Positions 38,723 through 52,829 are shown, numbered from the stretch's first letter. The stretch is 64,000 nt of DNA from Echinostoma caproni (GCA_900618425.1 UZAN01039641.1:33944-97943); one strand, 5' to 3'. The notes: generated by a model from the letters alone, not told the origin. Made by a program: numbers and translations.

Positions 38723-41545
38723 GCTAGATGTATCTTGTAACAGTCAATTGGAGTTAGCGTAAAATCGGAAATCGGAAAGTATATGGAATACGGTGTTCTG
38801 TAGACAAACGTATTATAAAACGAGAAGAGTATTTGCGTAACCACACACCTTTGTTCCGAAGCGTGCACACAAATTTCTATTACCCTCAAACTCTTCTCGA
38901 CAGGACCTGTTAAACAATTCATCGCAAATCAACTGGCTTGTGAATATGAGCAACAGTGCCGCGTGCGGATACCACAAAAATAGTGGGTGTTTACCTAGTA
39001 ATGAAGCATTCGCTCCATGCTGCGTCACACAAACAACAAGTGAGAAGTATGCTTGCAAGACTATCAGTTGAACTGAAATAAACATGGTTTAAATCTCATG
39101 TGGTAGGAATAAATAAACGATTGAAGAATCAAGCTGTGTTCATGGTTTTGAATGGAGCTGGGGAGCATGTGAAAAATCTGCACCAGTTGAAACACAATCG
39201 TCCCGCAATGCTTCAGCAAGATTAGACTAAGTGGGAAGTCTCTACTATTTCGTGCTGTTATTTCTCATTGTGTTGATTCCGGCAATGAAATCTTAGCAAC
39301 AATTTAACCGAGAATTTAATCAACTAAGCAATTACACCGTAAGCAAACCTAAGCTCTTTCTAAATCGACCAGGTCAAGTGAACTAACATACTAAAAATAG
39401 AAACGACTACGTGTGATAAGACAAACATCTGCCAAATTCAGAGAAAATTAGTGAGCGCTTGCGACCATCTCTCATAGCAGTGTTCTCTAGAGGATGACTT
39501 TACACCATAGGTATGACCACGTGTCGTAAGTAACGAAGTTTATGAACGAACCAAACTATTTATCGTTGTCTAGCAGGAACGCTGTTAAATGAAACGGACG
39601 ATTTCATTTTTATTGGCTGCACAGTTTATGCAACACTAAGCAGCCGTATCCTATAAGTTTTCCCAACTCCCGTGAACCAGAATTTAAAACATTTCATAGT
39701 TATTGCACACAACTAAACGATGTAATTTACTATAGTTAAGTAATTGTATGATTTTCATTTTTGATGAGCCTTTCTAATTGCAGGTTGTACTACTCTGAAA
39801 AATCTGAACAGCCAAGATCATAGTACAATCATACCTTACATATTCATCGATTTACCGAGGGAGAGGTGTTTGCCTCATATCAACAAATCATGTAAGCTTG
39901 TGGGATCCCGAGCCGATCAGTGACTTCACAGTTTCTCACTGCTATTGTGCTCATTTATCTTTAAATGAGATGCGGGCAGTGATAGAGTTTTCTTCCCCAG
40001 TGCAATCTGTTCCAAATGAAAGATCCGCTATAACTTGAGTTCAATAGTCCCTGATCAAATAGTTTTCAAATCAAGTTAACGGTCAAAAGTCCACTTATCG
40101 GTTTTTTGCAGCACATTGGAAATCGTTATCATTCAGAGAGCTCTTCTCAGTGTTTGCAGCTATCCGATCATTTCTCCGATGTTTACTGATAGTATCAAAT
40201 GTATTGCTCTAACCTGGGTCATGCGAAAAATGGATGTAACTAGAGCGACGGCTCCAGAATACAGATGTTTATAATTTGTGGGTTCTCTGCAGCAAAACTC
40301 TTTATAATTTGGTAAAATTACACATTTTCACTGAACAAATCCTTTTTGAAGTTTTATTCCGATTATGATAAACACAATGTGAAACTCTGTTGATCAGCCA
40401 TGCGTTATCTGTGAGTGCGATAATGTGCCAGTAAGTTTAGGGTTTGCTGCACTCTCCAATATTTTTCGCAGTGTTCTACCATTTATTTGATCTGGTCTCA
40501 GTTTATTTTGTGACAAACCGCATTCGACCAAATGATGTTTTCCTATTACACTTAATAAAACGTCCAGAATCAGCGACGAAACACTTTGAACAATTATAGA
40601 GAAACTGAAAGCGCCACAGTTTCACTTAGTTGTCACATTTGTGTTTTTGGTCCGGTTGTTACTATTGGTGCTGGAAAAAGTTTGAATTATTTGACCATGC
40701 TACCTGATTCCTTCTGTCAAAGAAATCAATTGAAACGTTTATACGACTAACGGTTTGTTTTCCCAATTTCGAGAACCTTCCATATCACTTGATACTCATA
40801 ACGCTTCAATCCTATCTATACTCAAAGCAAATGAAATTGTTTGTTTGCCACCGTGAGCTGATTTTATTGAAAAATTTGTGTGTGAACAGCTTTACTTGTC
40901 ACACAGCCCAGAGCATAGAACGATACCCAAAGCATTGATCACTGCTCGAGTCAACCGGAGAGAACGACTCTGTCCGTTAGAGTGCAGCTACTCAGTATTC
41001 GCCTACTATAAGGTTTCATATCTGAGTCTTGGTGAAAATGATACACTTCAAAACTGTGGGGTGAAAAAAAAATTTGGAAAACCATTAGGAACTTCAAGGA
41101 TCATGATTAAGCAAAATGAAGTTCAACCTTTCGTTCTTGTGACCAGTGTGGGATAACATAATTTTTTTACTCTAAACGATAAACCAACATTTAAAACAGT
41201 ATATGGTGCTTATCCATCTTATGTAAACAATTTGTCAGCAATTCAATTATGAGATCAGAAATAGGTGGATTTGAGAATACGTCCTCACCTGCAATAAACT
41301 TAAACTCATTTGAACGAGACATTAGTATGAAGTATCGTGAAGAGAAAAGCATCACAAATTAGGCTTCGTTACCTTCTTACCAAGAATAAATGAGTATATT
41401 TATTTATGAGTCATTCTTATTTCAAACAATACTTATTGACCGGTCCTCAGAGTTTCATATTGACAGAGAAACCAAAATTGCGAAAAATCAATTTAAGGTA
41501 ATAAACCGAAATTGTTCATTGTTCAAATGATCAACTTACGCCTTC

Positions 41546-41561
41546 ATATATATATATATAT
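41546..41561. repeat. TA microsatellite
   Basis: Eight uninterrupted AT dinucleotides. Confidence 0.95.
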
Positions 41562-42575
41562 CAACCCGTTAAAAAACATAAAACTTCCTTTAGTTTTGTT
41601 GAAATCATAACGTGCACATTCTTGTAAATCTATCTATTTTTCCACTGTTATTGTGTCTAACCGAGTTAGCTAGCTATCTTATCACCAATCCTAGTAATGA
41701 AATATTTCACACAGCAATTTCATCATTAAAAACAGTCCACAGTCGCTTAAAACTACTGTTCCCCTCCCCGAATACCATACCATCCCATTCAGTTTCACTC
41801 GTCAATTTTTGTGAATTTATGTCAAAGATGCGACATAGGAAACCCTGACTGTTTGTCATCCGATGATTCGTTTGCCGATTTGCGTTGTTAGTACACAATC
41901 CGATCACGACACACCTGATCGTCTATTTCATTTCACTTTCCATCCCAACTCAGGCATAAAGTACAAATCGATGATGTCCTGCCGTGATATGTTCAGCCCC
42001 TTCCCCCGCCTCTATCTCCGTGCTGTGGATGAAAAGAGCTGACAAATAAATGAGAAGCCAATCGGTAACACTCAGACAGACACGGTTCTTTCACAGGTTT
42101 AGCACCACTAAATTCAAATTTGTTTTACTTACCTAGTCGGTAAATGCACCTAGTGGACAAAACTAAAAGCCCCTGGAGATAATGACAGAATTCAATTGAA
42201 ACAACAATACGCTTCACAAATTTTACTTACACTCTTTGTAAACTATTTGTGAACTTTGCCTGTATTCTGACCAAATGGGGATCATTCTTTTCATTGTATT
42301 TTATCTTTCTTTTCACGACAATCTCAGTTTTTCACATACCATAAGATAATCCTGAATGTTTTTTCATTCTCTCTCTCTTTGATGGTTAACCGCTTTACAG
42401 AAATGCACTTATATCTTGTAGCATTTAGGAACAAAACTAATCAAAAACACAATCGCATCCTATGAGACATTTTCACGTATCGTCCATGGGAATTCACGGG
42501 GACACGACAAAGCCTGTGTGTTGGATTCCGGTCGAGATACACACGTGCTCGAACAGCTGTTCCATGCTTACTGTC

Positions 42576-42599
42576 CATCATCATCATGATCATCATCAC
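42576..42599. repeat. CAT trinucleotide run
   Basis: Four CAT units, one GAT interruption, then two further CAT units. Low-complexity; it creates a His-rich stretch in a chance frame. Confidence 0.85.
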
Positions 42600-44339
42600 A
42601 CTGGTGTACCGCGCATCACAGCCGAATGTTTGTTTCCCCCAAATGGCTCGATTGTACGGTGCAACCGACATACGGATGTTACATGTTCTCACATTATTCA
42701 ATACATTCTAGTGTTGATTCCAGCAAAGCGTGTGAAGCAGTAACCCCCGGTATTTTGAAATACATAATGTGTTTTATTTTTGCCTGACCTGCAAAAGAGT
42801 GCTTTTTTTCAAGTAAACACATCAATTATCGAACGATGATGACAGAATATTCCGTAATGGTTGACCTGGTGGCATCAGAAGCCATGAAAGAAATGCAGCC
42901 ATAAACTTCCAACGTTGGAAAGTAGGTAGCAAGGATTGCGAAATTGGTCCTGGGCTTAAGAATAATGTTTATGATCACCTATTTACTTTTTGTTATAAAA
43001 CACTGTGAGTATGTCCTGAAATCACATAGGAGGAGTTTTAATGAATCCAATTTACACACTAACACAACGTCATCGCTGTGATTCTTCGAAGTGGAATTGT
43101 TGGTAGATGGTTACGTTAAATGCAGATACGGTTTGTTTCTCTCTATTTCTGTTCGGAAAAAATGTGATAAATTCACAGAGCACGAGAGACACCAACCAAA
43201 GTAACATAGAGAGAGGATGAAAAAAGTTGCTTCCTATGTAACAACTGTTTCATTTTTTCGTCGAGCACATCACACTTTTAAAACATGCACTACTTAAGTT
43301 TTCGTTGCGAAACGTGTCTTACATAATGTTTGTTCAACGAAATCTTTTAGTAAGAACCATGAATTGCAGACAATTTTCTACCATGTAATTTTATTTGTTT
43401 TGCCGCATTTCTCATCAAGCGTGATATTTTGCTCACATTTTCATTCGATCGTAAACCCGTCCAATAGACGACACTCGCTCTAAGTTGTCTCTGAGTAAAA
43501 GTCCTTATGATTTGTCTCCATTTTGTTTACTAAGCTTCAAAATAATTTAGGCACCTTTAAAGCAGCCTAATGCTGTATAAAAACACGTAATTTATCCTTA
43601 AAGTGCCAACCACAAGACTACATTTGAGCGACATTTTCCGCACTGAAACTTCAAAATGGACTACATCTGCAATGGCTTGCCATTCCGTCTGAGTATGAGT
43701 AGTGCTTATGTCTTACTGGATCTTTCGGTTCATAGTGCTTATATTTTACTCTCCACGGAGAACCTCGTGTCTGTTGGCGATTCCAGCCCAAGCCAATACA
43801 AGGTTCCTATACGGTGTTCCGCTGCATCCGTTCCCGAGGGAGGTCCTGCCACGCAAACGAACCCAAGCATAATACAGCTCATTTTGATGTAGCAAACGTG
43901 CTAGTTTTGTTAACACTCGTATACAGTATATGACAGATATGACAAAGGAGGGAACAAGCTTGTTATTAGTAATTTGTCAGCATACATGTACACCAAGAAA
44001 TAAGGCATCAGTCGAAAAGAATTGTTTTGGGAATGGGAAAGTTATCATTAAAGTTTATTCACATCAAATAGCTTCTTGATCCTGGTTATGGAATCCGCAA
44101 TCATCAAATTATCATATACTCGCATGACCACATTATTCTCTGGAAGCCTATGCGACCTTTGAGATAACATGGGATGTGAGATGTTGGTTAGAGCTTCAGC
44201 ACCACAAATTGTTTTGGGGAACTCAGAGGTGATTGTGCCACCTAATTCCGCTGAGCATAAGACAGAGAAAATGCTTTGACAGTGGAGGGGTTGGAATGCC
44301 TTGGACACATTCACAGTGTGATATGTTCAGTTGTGTATG

Positions 44340-44490
44340 AAGCCAATGCATTAGGGAGTGACTTAGTTGTGTCTATGTCTAGTCATGTGGGGTTGTGTTC
44401 ACGGATTCGTTCAGACAAATCTCTGCCCGTGTAGCCTATGCAAGTTGTTCCATGGGACCAAGTAAATGAGAACAAATAATAGGAGACGAC
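44340..44490 (-). pseudogene. GIY-YIG endonuclease fragment of the Penelope-like element
   Basis: The minus strand reads CIGYTGRDLSERIREH at about 44441-44395, corresponding to the YIG half and the catalytic Arg helix of Penelope GIY-YIG nucleases, followed by a stop at the next few codons and then ALASYTTEH. Upstream, SYYLFSFTWSHGTTC may be the GIY half with its usual Cys/His ligands. The enzyme would cut the insertion target. The frame is broken. Confidence 0.7.
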
Positions 44491-44809
44491 CGAACCAGGC
44501 ATTTATTCATTCAGTGGTAAACAAATTATCAGCTTGAATGTGAACAATACATTCATGGTAGCTGCATGGGTATTACTAATCATCATTGCATGATTATCAT
44601 ATCATTGCATCGTCTCCTTTGATTGATACGAAGCTGTGAAACGGAGAATGTATTGGTCTTACAAAGACTTCTTCCTATTCGCTAACATTTGCACCCAGTC
44701 ATGCAATCTACGATTAGGACAGGGATCCAGAAATACCGCATCATAGCTTTTTCCATTAGTAAAGGGAATCTTATGGTCTAGGTTAATGACTTATCGATTT
44801 TCGGTTTCT

Positions 44810-45107
44810 CGTTGATCTCATGATTAATATCATCCACATATCGTATGTATGGCACACAATCACCAATGAACAAATTGAGTAGATTTTGATATAGTTTGGT
44901 CAACAAACAGTCCCAGCCGTGATTCCACGGACATACTATCCTTTTGTCGATACGCCTGACCGTTGAATTTAAACTGGACGCTGCACTTGCAGAAATAAAC
45001 CAAATCCATAAAGAGGTGTCTATCTCAGCTTTGCTGTTTTGTGCGTAAATGTAAACACTTTCGATAGGAACATTAGTGAAGAATGAGCTAAGGTCCAATG
45101 AGAGCAT
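44810..45107 (-). pseudogene. Penelope-type reverse transcriptase fragment
   Basis: SLDLSSFFTNVPIES (45100-45060) matches the first catalytic-Asp motif of Penelope RTs. In another frame, FKFNGQAYRQKDSMS and the adjoining LGLF (44972-44905) match the family's FNG-YRQ-D-M-SPLG block. IRYVDDI (44846-44826) is the YVDD catalytic box, back in the first frame. At least two frame changes are therefore needed to connect them. The Asp residues are present, but no intact protein can be made. Confidence 0.8.
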
Positions 45108-46021
45108 TATTTAACCGGTCAGGTTCAGGTGGCAAAATGCAATACATCTCGTACGACGTGTTTTGATACCCTATACACTGTCTTGTTCAGGATCCAAGTA
45201 CGCTGAATCCATTTTAAAGTGGCCGTCGCATCAGTGACTTCATTTTTCTTTGACCATAATCAGCTTCGCCATGAGATGAAATGCTCACTCATATGATTTT
45301 TGTCAATAATAGCGAACCGTGATTCAGAAAACCCATAACACTCAGTAAAGTGGGGGTTTATCAGATAAACCTAGCTGTGTTCTACGACCACATTTCTTTC
45401 ACCTTATGTTACCTCCTAACAAAATTAATAAAGGTTTGCTAAGACACACATCTATAAACATGATATGTCTACTGCGATTGCATCTCGCCTCATCACCTGA
45501 AACAGTGACAACGGAGGAAGGATTGAGTAGACGAGCGCAAAACCTTTCACAGGGTAAAGCATTTACTATTTGGTATGAAAGGTGAGCAACGTAGATGTAT
45601 ACTCATAAAAGCCTGCGTAAAACGTCCTGTTGGGAACCTCAGAACACCAGGAAGCAATCGACAGGCCGTTCCCCCATCATGTCTGCGACAACAGTGAACG
45701 CCAATTAACTAAATCGAACATGTTCTGAACAAATCAGTTACAACGGATTAACTCGTATTGTCAGAGTCCTTTCATATTCAAAAGTACGGTGTTATAAAGG
45801 AATTTCGTTATTGAACCTACTGAATCACCGCGTACCGACAAGCTGAAGGCATCCATTCCCAACGTGTGCGTTCATACATTTTTGCCAGAGCTCAAATCTC
45901 TTTTCAACCAGTGCTTGAAACGAGGAATTGGACATATTTTTTGCGCATCTGTTTCCATCAAACTGGTGTTTAATAGATAAACTTTTAAATGTTTTGCCGT
46001 TGCTTGGATTGAATGCGATGA

Positions 46022-46090
46022 TGGTCAAGCGGCTAATGTTACTAAATTAGCGCCCCAGAGGACGTGCGTGCAAAACCCACTCCCACAGCC
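46022..46090 (+). repeat. tRNA-Leu/Ser-like remnant, possibly a SINE head
   Basis: TGGTCAAGCGG (46022-46032) is a perfect A-box match of the class II (long variable arm) tRNA type. About 40 bases later GTGCAAAACCC resembles a decayed B box. No acceptor stem pairs, so it is not a functional tRNA gene. Confidence 0.3.
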
Positions 46091-46858
46091 ACACAATAGA
46101 CATTTTCCATGTACGGCAATCTTTCGCTTAATCCCTTACTCCGTCCTGACTGGTAATGGTACTTACATTTTTGGCCACTCTAGATAATAACCTGTTCTGT
46201 TAAAAACGCGGTCAAGTGGTTCGATTTTTAGCATAAACCATTGACGTTGTTTCCATTACCTGCAAACTTCATCTCCTTTATTAGGTTTTTGTCCTCATTG
46301 CGCTGGCTTTTGCGCTCACTCATTGACATCCGATCATCTCAACCTCTGTAAACCTTGTTCCACCAACTTGGCTGAGGACAACTGCACAGCGTTTGTTTCA
46401 CTCGCCGCAATGTATTCCCTTTGATTCCATTTTTATTCGATGAATGCATCGTGTGGTTCTTCACTGCTTGGTGACGTCCCACGAGAATAATAATGGAAAC
46501 GATATCGTGTAGTGTTGAGGTATTGTAAGCTGATCAGAGCGAGACATCATAGCTCATTCGGGTGACAATTCGAATTAGGAATTCGTTTGCACCCGAAATC
46601 GAATCCAAACGTCTTTTTATTGATATGCCATTTGGTGGTTATCAACAAATATTAAATGCTTCGAATGCCCCTCAGTGTTTAGTCAATTGATAGCTCTGCA
46701 AATATATATGCCTATATAGTATGTGTGCATTGAATATCTTGGTGCATGCGATACGTTTTCTACGGCTTCAAAGACTGTTCCACAGTAGGACTAGATCAAA
46801 TTCAAATTTTATAATGGATAGCATACTGATATCCAATACGGAATCTGGGAGGGAAAGC

Positions 46859-46868
46859 GGGGGGGGGG
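46859..46868. repeat. Run of ten G
   Basis: A homopolymer inside a purine-rich stretch; its length may be a sequencing error. Confidence 0.9.
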
Positions 46869-48229
46869 AGAGTTGAAAAGCCACGTTTTTCATTTTTAAA
46901 ATGAAGCTCATCGGGAAGAGGAGTTCGTTTTGGTGGAAGAGATTTTAACAGGTTTCTGTTATTTTTTCCCCGTTGTGTCAATGTTTTGGAAAGAACTAAT
47001 AAAACAGAATTCTATTCATCCGTTCATTGACTCAGTATTAGGTTTGGAAATGTGCATAATAATGTCAGTTTACAAGGTTTTGGTGGAACACCGAACGGCA
47101 ATAGCGATCTAGCCACGAACGAAATGTATCGCAGTAGATCTATTAGTTTTCATCATGTGAGTAGATCAGACAGACCAGTGGTGACCACAATTAATTATAA
47201 TGTTACGGAACGGTAGCTCGTTAGCCTTTGTGTGGAACTAGCTGAATTCGAGTTCGTTTCATTCCTGAACATTACAATCCACTTCCCAAGTAAGACTATG
47301 TTTTTCACATGGCGCGTTCAATTGTACAATCATAAAGTCGCTTATTTTACATGAACAAAGAGACCAAAAGCTTACACTTATTTGTATTAATTACCTAATG
47401 TTCAATGAAACGCATGAAATCATCGACAAATGAAAAGCTATTTAAGAAGGGAACAAATGAATGTGACAAAAGCTTCCAGACAGAATGGGGACTAAGATGA
47501 ATTTTAGCCGTTTGAATTGGGAAATCTTTTGATAGCTCGTTCAGTATAAAATATATGAACAGGAAGTATATGTGCACTTGGTTGGCTCAAATATCTGGCT
47601 TTAATGCATATAAATGAACCACGTTCATTGGAAAAGACCTCGCCATCGATCAGCTCTGGTCATGGGGATAACTGTTCTGTTTGACAACACATCCTAGGTC
47701 TGTGCATAGTTTCATAGTTTTGTCGTCTAAATTAGATTTTGCGAATGATACAAGACTGATGTGATAAATTCTGCAGGTGTCCGCGAGTGAAGGTTTGAAT
47801 TGACGGTATCAATGAATGAACAAGACTTTTACGTACAATGTGGGTGATGTGTATAAATAAAATGAAGTAAACAACGCCAGGCGTGAAAGTTAATTTCCAA
47901 GGATGTGTTTGGTTTGCAAGGACCATGCTGGAGCAAGATTGTATAAATAACATAACTCGTATTAGCTTATATTGTTAAATTATGGTTAGCATTGACATGC
48001 TAACGTGACAAAAGCAATTATAACGGCTGTTATTTAACCCACCACCTCCCTATCAAGTCGATAAGCCAGTCACATAAGACGTTCGTGGTGTAGTGCTGTG
48101 GTCTTTTCTGAGAAGCGATTCCGTTCCTCCGCTACTGTCGACAAAAGAGAGCATGTTGAACAATTTGAAACCATTAAGTGCAAACAGCAGTGAAAGTTAT
48201 CAATCAAACGGGCAATTTAATTATTCATT

Positions 48230-48725
48230 CAATCATTTCACAGGGAGATAAATTATTCACTAATTGGTGCAGTTTCGATCCTTTCCTGTCTCTTTTTGAG
48301 AAGACTTTCGACTGGTTTTGAGTGCGTGCATACGTGCCCTAGTCCAAGCATGCGTGTTGAATAGAGGATATCTTTATCTCTGATCTGTCTATGGTTCACG
48401 TGAATATTGAATCGCGCCTCAATCACACCTGTTGGAAATATCTATCACGGAAATATATTTATCTCTACTTTCCCATCAGTGCTATTAACGAATGCACTAT
48501 GACAAAGAAGTGCACACGCATACACATCACATTCACCGCAATGCGTTTAGCTGGTATTTGTGTTGAAACACAGAACTGTACTCATTCTTTGTTGGAGATA
48601 TACTATCAGCTGTGTAATATGTTATCCGGCTTCGTGAGTCGTCTGCTCTCTATGTTTCAATAGTTCTTAAATGAACCAGTTGAATCTCCAATTCTAGAAC
48701 GTGTCATGTTTGATTGATATAATGT
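48230..48725 (+). repeat. Unidentified interspersed repeat, copy A
   Basis: Begins CAATCATTTCACAG and ends GATTGATATAATGT. Shared landmarks with copies B and C, in order: TTATTCACTAATTGGTGCAG, TTTTTGAGAAGACTTTC, GCATGCGTGTTG, TCAATCACACCTGTTG, ACTTTCCCATCA, TTGAAACACAGAACTGTACTCA. No tRNA-like head, terminal inverted repeat, RT or transposase was found. A 90-codon frame inside it is not conserved in copy B, so the repeat is probably non-coding. Confidence 0.75.
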
Positions 48726-48729
48726 GGGG

Positions 48730-51700
48730 GACTACTAGAATAGATTAATCTTATATTTTTCATTTAAAATAATTAGTTTTCTGTGCTTCAGTCACGTAGC
48801 ATTTTGATTTTGTTTTTCTATTCTTGAAGCAATGGCAACATTTTTTGTTTAGCAATTGTTTTGGCTAGACCTTTCGATGGTTTTCTCTTGAAGCTATACG
48901 TGTGCTGTCTTTCCAGAAGTTAAATACCCCTTTTGTGGTCGTGATTCGTCAAGGTTGCATAGTTCATTTTCAAGTTCTCAGCTTATTTATTGATTCTACC
49001 CTACAACAAGCACGAAAGTTTGAATAGAACATAAGCATATGTCTTTTGTCGGCGATTAGCAAATAAAATCGTGGAGTTCATTAATCTATTACGTGCTCAG
49101 ACTAACCTCGACTGTTACGATAGAACCCGAGATTCGGTACTAAGTCACATAAACGGTATCCAAGTTCTTTGTAATCGATTTGCATCAATTTACGCGTAGA
49201 ACTATAATACCAAGCCACCCTCCGTTGAGCGCTGTGGCCGAGATTGTACTTGAGAGAAACAGGCGGTAGTCTGCTTGGAACCGGTGAAGCCAGTCGTCGT
49301 TATCGGTTGGCTGTCGAGTCAGAGCACTAGAATCGCCTAGGTCGGCATATATTGCTCTCTTTTTATTCCACATGTCCAAATCACCTGGTAGCGCAACTAT
49401 TTGGGATGGTTATCTCATTAGTCAGAATTCGGTGAGTTGATTGTAGAATTCAACTTTTCACTTATGTTGACTGCTATCAACCGATTGAAAAGAATTAGAA
49501 TATGAAGAAAGAATACTTCCTTCAATTTTGGACTACGATTGTCCATTGGAGTGGTTTCGCGCATAACCGACTATTGGCGAGATTTAGCCGATTAGTGAGG
49601 TTCAGAAATATTCATTAATGAACAAAATACAGCGTTCGCGCTAACCTCCCGAACAGTCCTCATCTTAACCTGATATTCAGCAGAGGTACGCATTACATTT
49701 AAGTGGTCAATACAACTGGGCTAATGAATTCGTGCCTCTAAAACTCAGCATGCATTGTTCTCTGAGGGTGAATTGTACGCGCCAGATAGTCCAGTTAACT
49801 CACCTGCAGGACAGCTACCTTTATGAAAGTCACCAAATTAAAAAGTTGAAGATGCTTCAGGGTCTTTAATTCATTTTTTTGAAAACTGTCTATCATGATC
49901 TTACGAAACGAGCTTGGACGAGTAAAATGTGTAAAAACACATCATAACTACGAAGAACAAACAGCGACAAATGGCGAATATCAAATAGAATTGCTTATAG
50001 TTAGGGCTATTCAGCTCACCGATTATTACTCAGCCCGCTCTATGTGACGAACAGTACGACACTGATCTTCATGCATGATGAGACATGCGCTAGAGAATTG
50101 TTCATAGTTCATCGCAGTTTAATGAGCGAATAATGCTGGGGACGGGGATTCCAACCATTAGATTGGAGAGTGATTAGGGTTTTGAAGTAAGAGTTAGCGA
50201 ACCCCAAGTGCAAGGCGGCGTTCAGTAAAATATATGCCGATTGCTAGGATCAAGTGGGCTTCCACAAGTGCCCAAGGCAGTACTCTTTAAAGAAACGGAA
50301 TCATAGTTAACGCTTATGATTCTGAGGTAAAAATTGGATAAGTTGTTTCCAGTAGTCTCGAAGAAAGTTTCGAGACTTCAACTAAGGTGGACAGTTAAAA
50401 CCCATCTCCTGGTCATTGAATTAATTTAGGAACTGTTGCCCCCTCACTTGCTCAAATGCGAATTTCAGATAACCTAACATCACATCCTTTTATGTTTATT
50501 CAAATTACCACAAAGTTTATTCTTCGTTTCCCCGAGTGTAGTGCGATATTTTCACTTTATTGGATTAGGATTGCTAATTGTGAGTTTTCTGAAAAGTACG
50601 TGCAAAGCTAAGAACGAAATGAACATCTCAATTACTTTAGCCCGTCTTCCTCGAAACGTGATTTCACGCAAAGCAAACTGTCAAGATCTGATGTCACAGA
50701 TGAGATGAACTTGAAATGGATTGGTATGAGGTCACATTGGTACTATAGTTTTGCATTTGGCAGGACATGACGCAGTATATGTGTGGAGGCAATCTCATGG
50801 GGTTGAAAATGGAAATTTCCGCTTGAGGGATGAAACTTCAACAAACGTATTTAGTTTGTCCTGATTAAATATCCGTGAAATTGTGTTGTTCTTATCCCCG
50901 TCACTTTGTCGTCTAATGCATTTGCACTGTGGTCTAGGACAGCGAGGAACCAAGATTGGAATGTAGTCCAGCGGGGTGGAATGAGGAATATACTTGAACT
51001 GAGTTGGTATACCGAGTTATCGAATGAGAACTGCATGCACTCTAGCAAAACCAATTTCAGGATTGTTTATGAACTTTGAACAAACGTCACACCCAAAAAG
51101 AAATGTTTCATCCACGAACCCTTTTCTAATTCAAGAGAAATAAGTTCTTTGGAAAAGAGCTCCGAACCCTGTAAACGTTCAGATCATTAAGCGGTATTCT
51201 GATATCATTCACAGTCAAAGTGGCATCGACGTCCGAAGACGAATTGGAACCATCAAGATCACAAGCTATTATTTTCACTCGGGAACGTGTAAACCACAAG
51301 GAATTCCTGAGTGAAACTTAAGCGATAAACTGTTGTGCTGTTTTCATGTCTATTCATTGTTACCTTTGGTTTCTCTACTATCAGTTTTATGGATAGAAGA
51401 TCGTGTGTTTCGCAATCACGCTAACCTCTCATTTCCTTTCGACGATGCGTTCAAACTTCTATGAGAAGCGCATGTACTCAGTGTTTAATTCATGATATTT
51501 TATGTGGGTAACTAGATGGCATGATCAAGTTAGATCTACATGAAATATTCAGTGACTCCTCAATAGATGATCCCAAATTTTAACCGACGAGATCAAAGAC
51601 TTCCCTTTTTAGATATATCAATCTAAAGGCATCTGGATGAATCTTCTTTCCGGTCCACCTCAAAACGGATAACTTAGTCTCGAACACATGCACAATCAAT

Positions 51701-52825
51701 TTTTTCGTTCATGAAGTCAAATACTTTCGGCATAATAAGCATATGAAAAGCCCGAACTAATTTGCTCAACACTCTTCAACAAGGGTTTATGGAGATATTC
51801 AACGGATAATCAAAACAAAAATGAGCATTGCTACCGTATAGCAGCTAATATTGCATTCCCGATGTATACACTGTAGTGATACGGTTAGACAACGAGCTTC
51901 TTTAGTTGTCACCTGTTTTCATTAGGAACGATTAATAATATGTCCACTAGTCCGCATAAATCGTGAATCAGTATCTTCAAGTGTACAGGTATTTATCAAA
52001 CTTATCGGCCACTCGGAAGTTCTTCAGATCTTCTCCTTCCAACGCCTAGCGTTTTACGCTTTATTAACTGGAAGGAACGTGGTATTAACTCACACCGAAG
52101 GCAGCATATTTGTGATGGTATCGGTTTTTGCTGTTGCTTCTATTATTCAAACGACTTTTGGTAAAAGGTTTTCTGGTTTTCGACGACGGTTTCTGGCATA
52201 TCAGTTGTAAGATAACGAAACTACCGGGCAAAATATGATAAGGATTTACTGACAAAACGGGCTTATAAGTATAGGAATTACATAAATCATACTTTTATTT
52301 TTTTATTACCCGTGTGACTTCTTTTACTTTTGAGCAATTTAGGCAGTCGCTTTGGCAAGTAGGAATCAAATAGCACTACTGATTTCCCTCTATAGAATGC
52401 ATCCTCCACGACTCTGTGATCACTCTTTGGATAGCTAACCTATCTCTTTCTTTAAAACAGTGAAAATATCGAGCATATTCAGATCCCGGTTGTTGAGCGG
52501 TAACTAAATGTAATCAGATTTGGATCTTACCAATCTAGAAACCGTTTAGTTGTGAAAACAAAATTTACTGAGAAGTAATAAAAAGCTCGGAAATAAATAT
52601 GGCATGAGATATGATGTTTAGCATTATCTACCAAAATGATGGCCACTTGCAAGTGCGTCACGAGAGTGATAACCAGCGAGAGCTTGCGACAAATTTAACA
52701 CGATACGGAGCATCACAAACAAGAGCTGCGAAACAGGATACTCACTTTCTATGTGCCGCGCAACAATTTGTCGTGAGTGATTGTATCTAACTGAACCTTT
52801 TGGGTAAATGGCACAAGATGATGAC
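48730..52825. other. No gene recognised
   Basis: This lies between repeat copies A and B. Apart from the SINE head remnant at 49.1 kb I see nothing supportable. Confidence 0.5.
49085..49165 (-). mobile_element. SINE head remnant
   Basis: Minus strand: AATCTCGGGTTCTATC followed by CAGTCGAGGTT aligns with AATCTCGGGTTCGATCC and CAGTCGGGTT of the 17.6- and 25.7-kb SINEs, including a degraded B box. Further on, GCACG and TTAATGA may be what is left of the ribozyme. Confidence 0.45.
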
Positions 52826-52829
52826 CATC

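Larger units (their letters stand above)
37493..44035. other. No gene recognised; two simple repeats
   Basis: No coding signal that I can support. A possible SINE head remnant is at 38650-38722, a TA dinucleotide run at 41546-41561 and an imperfect CAT/ATG run at 42576-42599. Confidence 0.55.
44040..45260 (-). mobile_element. Penelope-like element remnant (RT plus GIY-YIG)
   Basis: On the minus strand, fragments of a Penelope-type reverse transcriptase (45107 down to about 44826) are followed by a GIY-YIG nuclease core (about 44480-44395) and a C-terminal tail to about 44040. This RT-then-GIY-YIG order is the hallmark of the canonical Penelope clade. Pieces lie in different frames, with stops, and the distance from the YVDD box to the nuclease is only about 130 codons, shorter than I would expect, so an internal deletion is likely. 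Weak similarity upstream (TVYRVSKHVVRDVLHF near 45190) suggests the element starts at or before 45260. Confidence 0.8.
45265..48225. other. No gene recognised
   Basis: Only short frames. A tRNA-like word pair lies at 46022-46090 and a run of ten G at 46859-46868. Confidence 0.55.

Noticed and set aside
42441..42743. His-rich open frame at 42.5 kb
   Set aside because: Produced by the CAT repeat; open on both strands and without other support.
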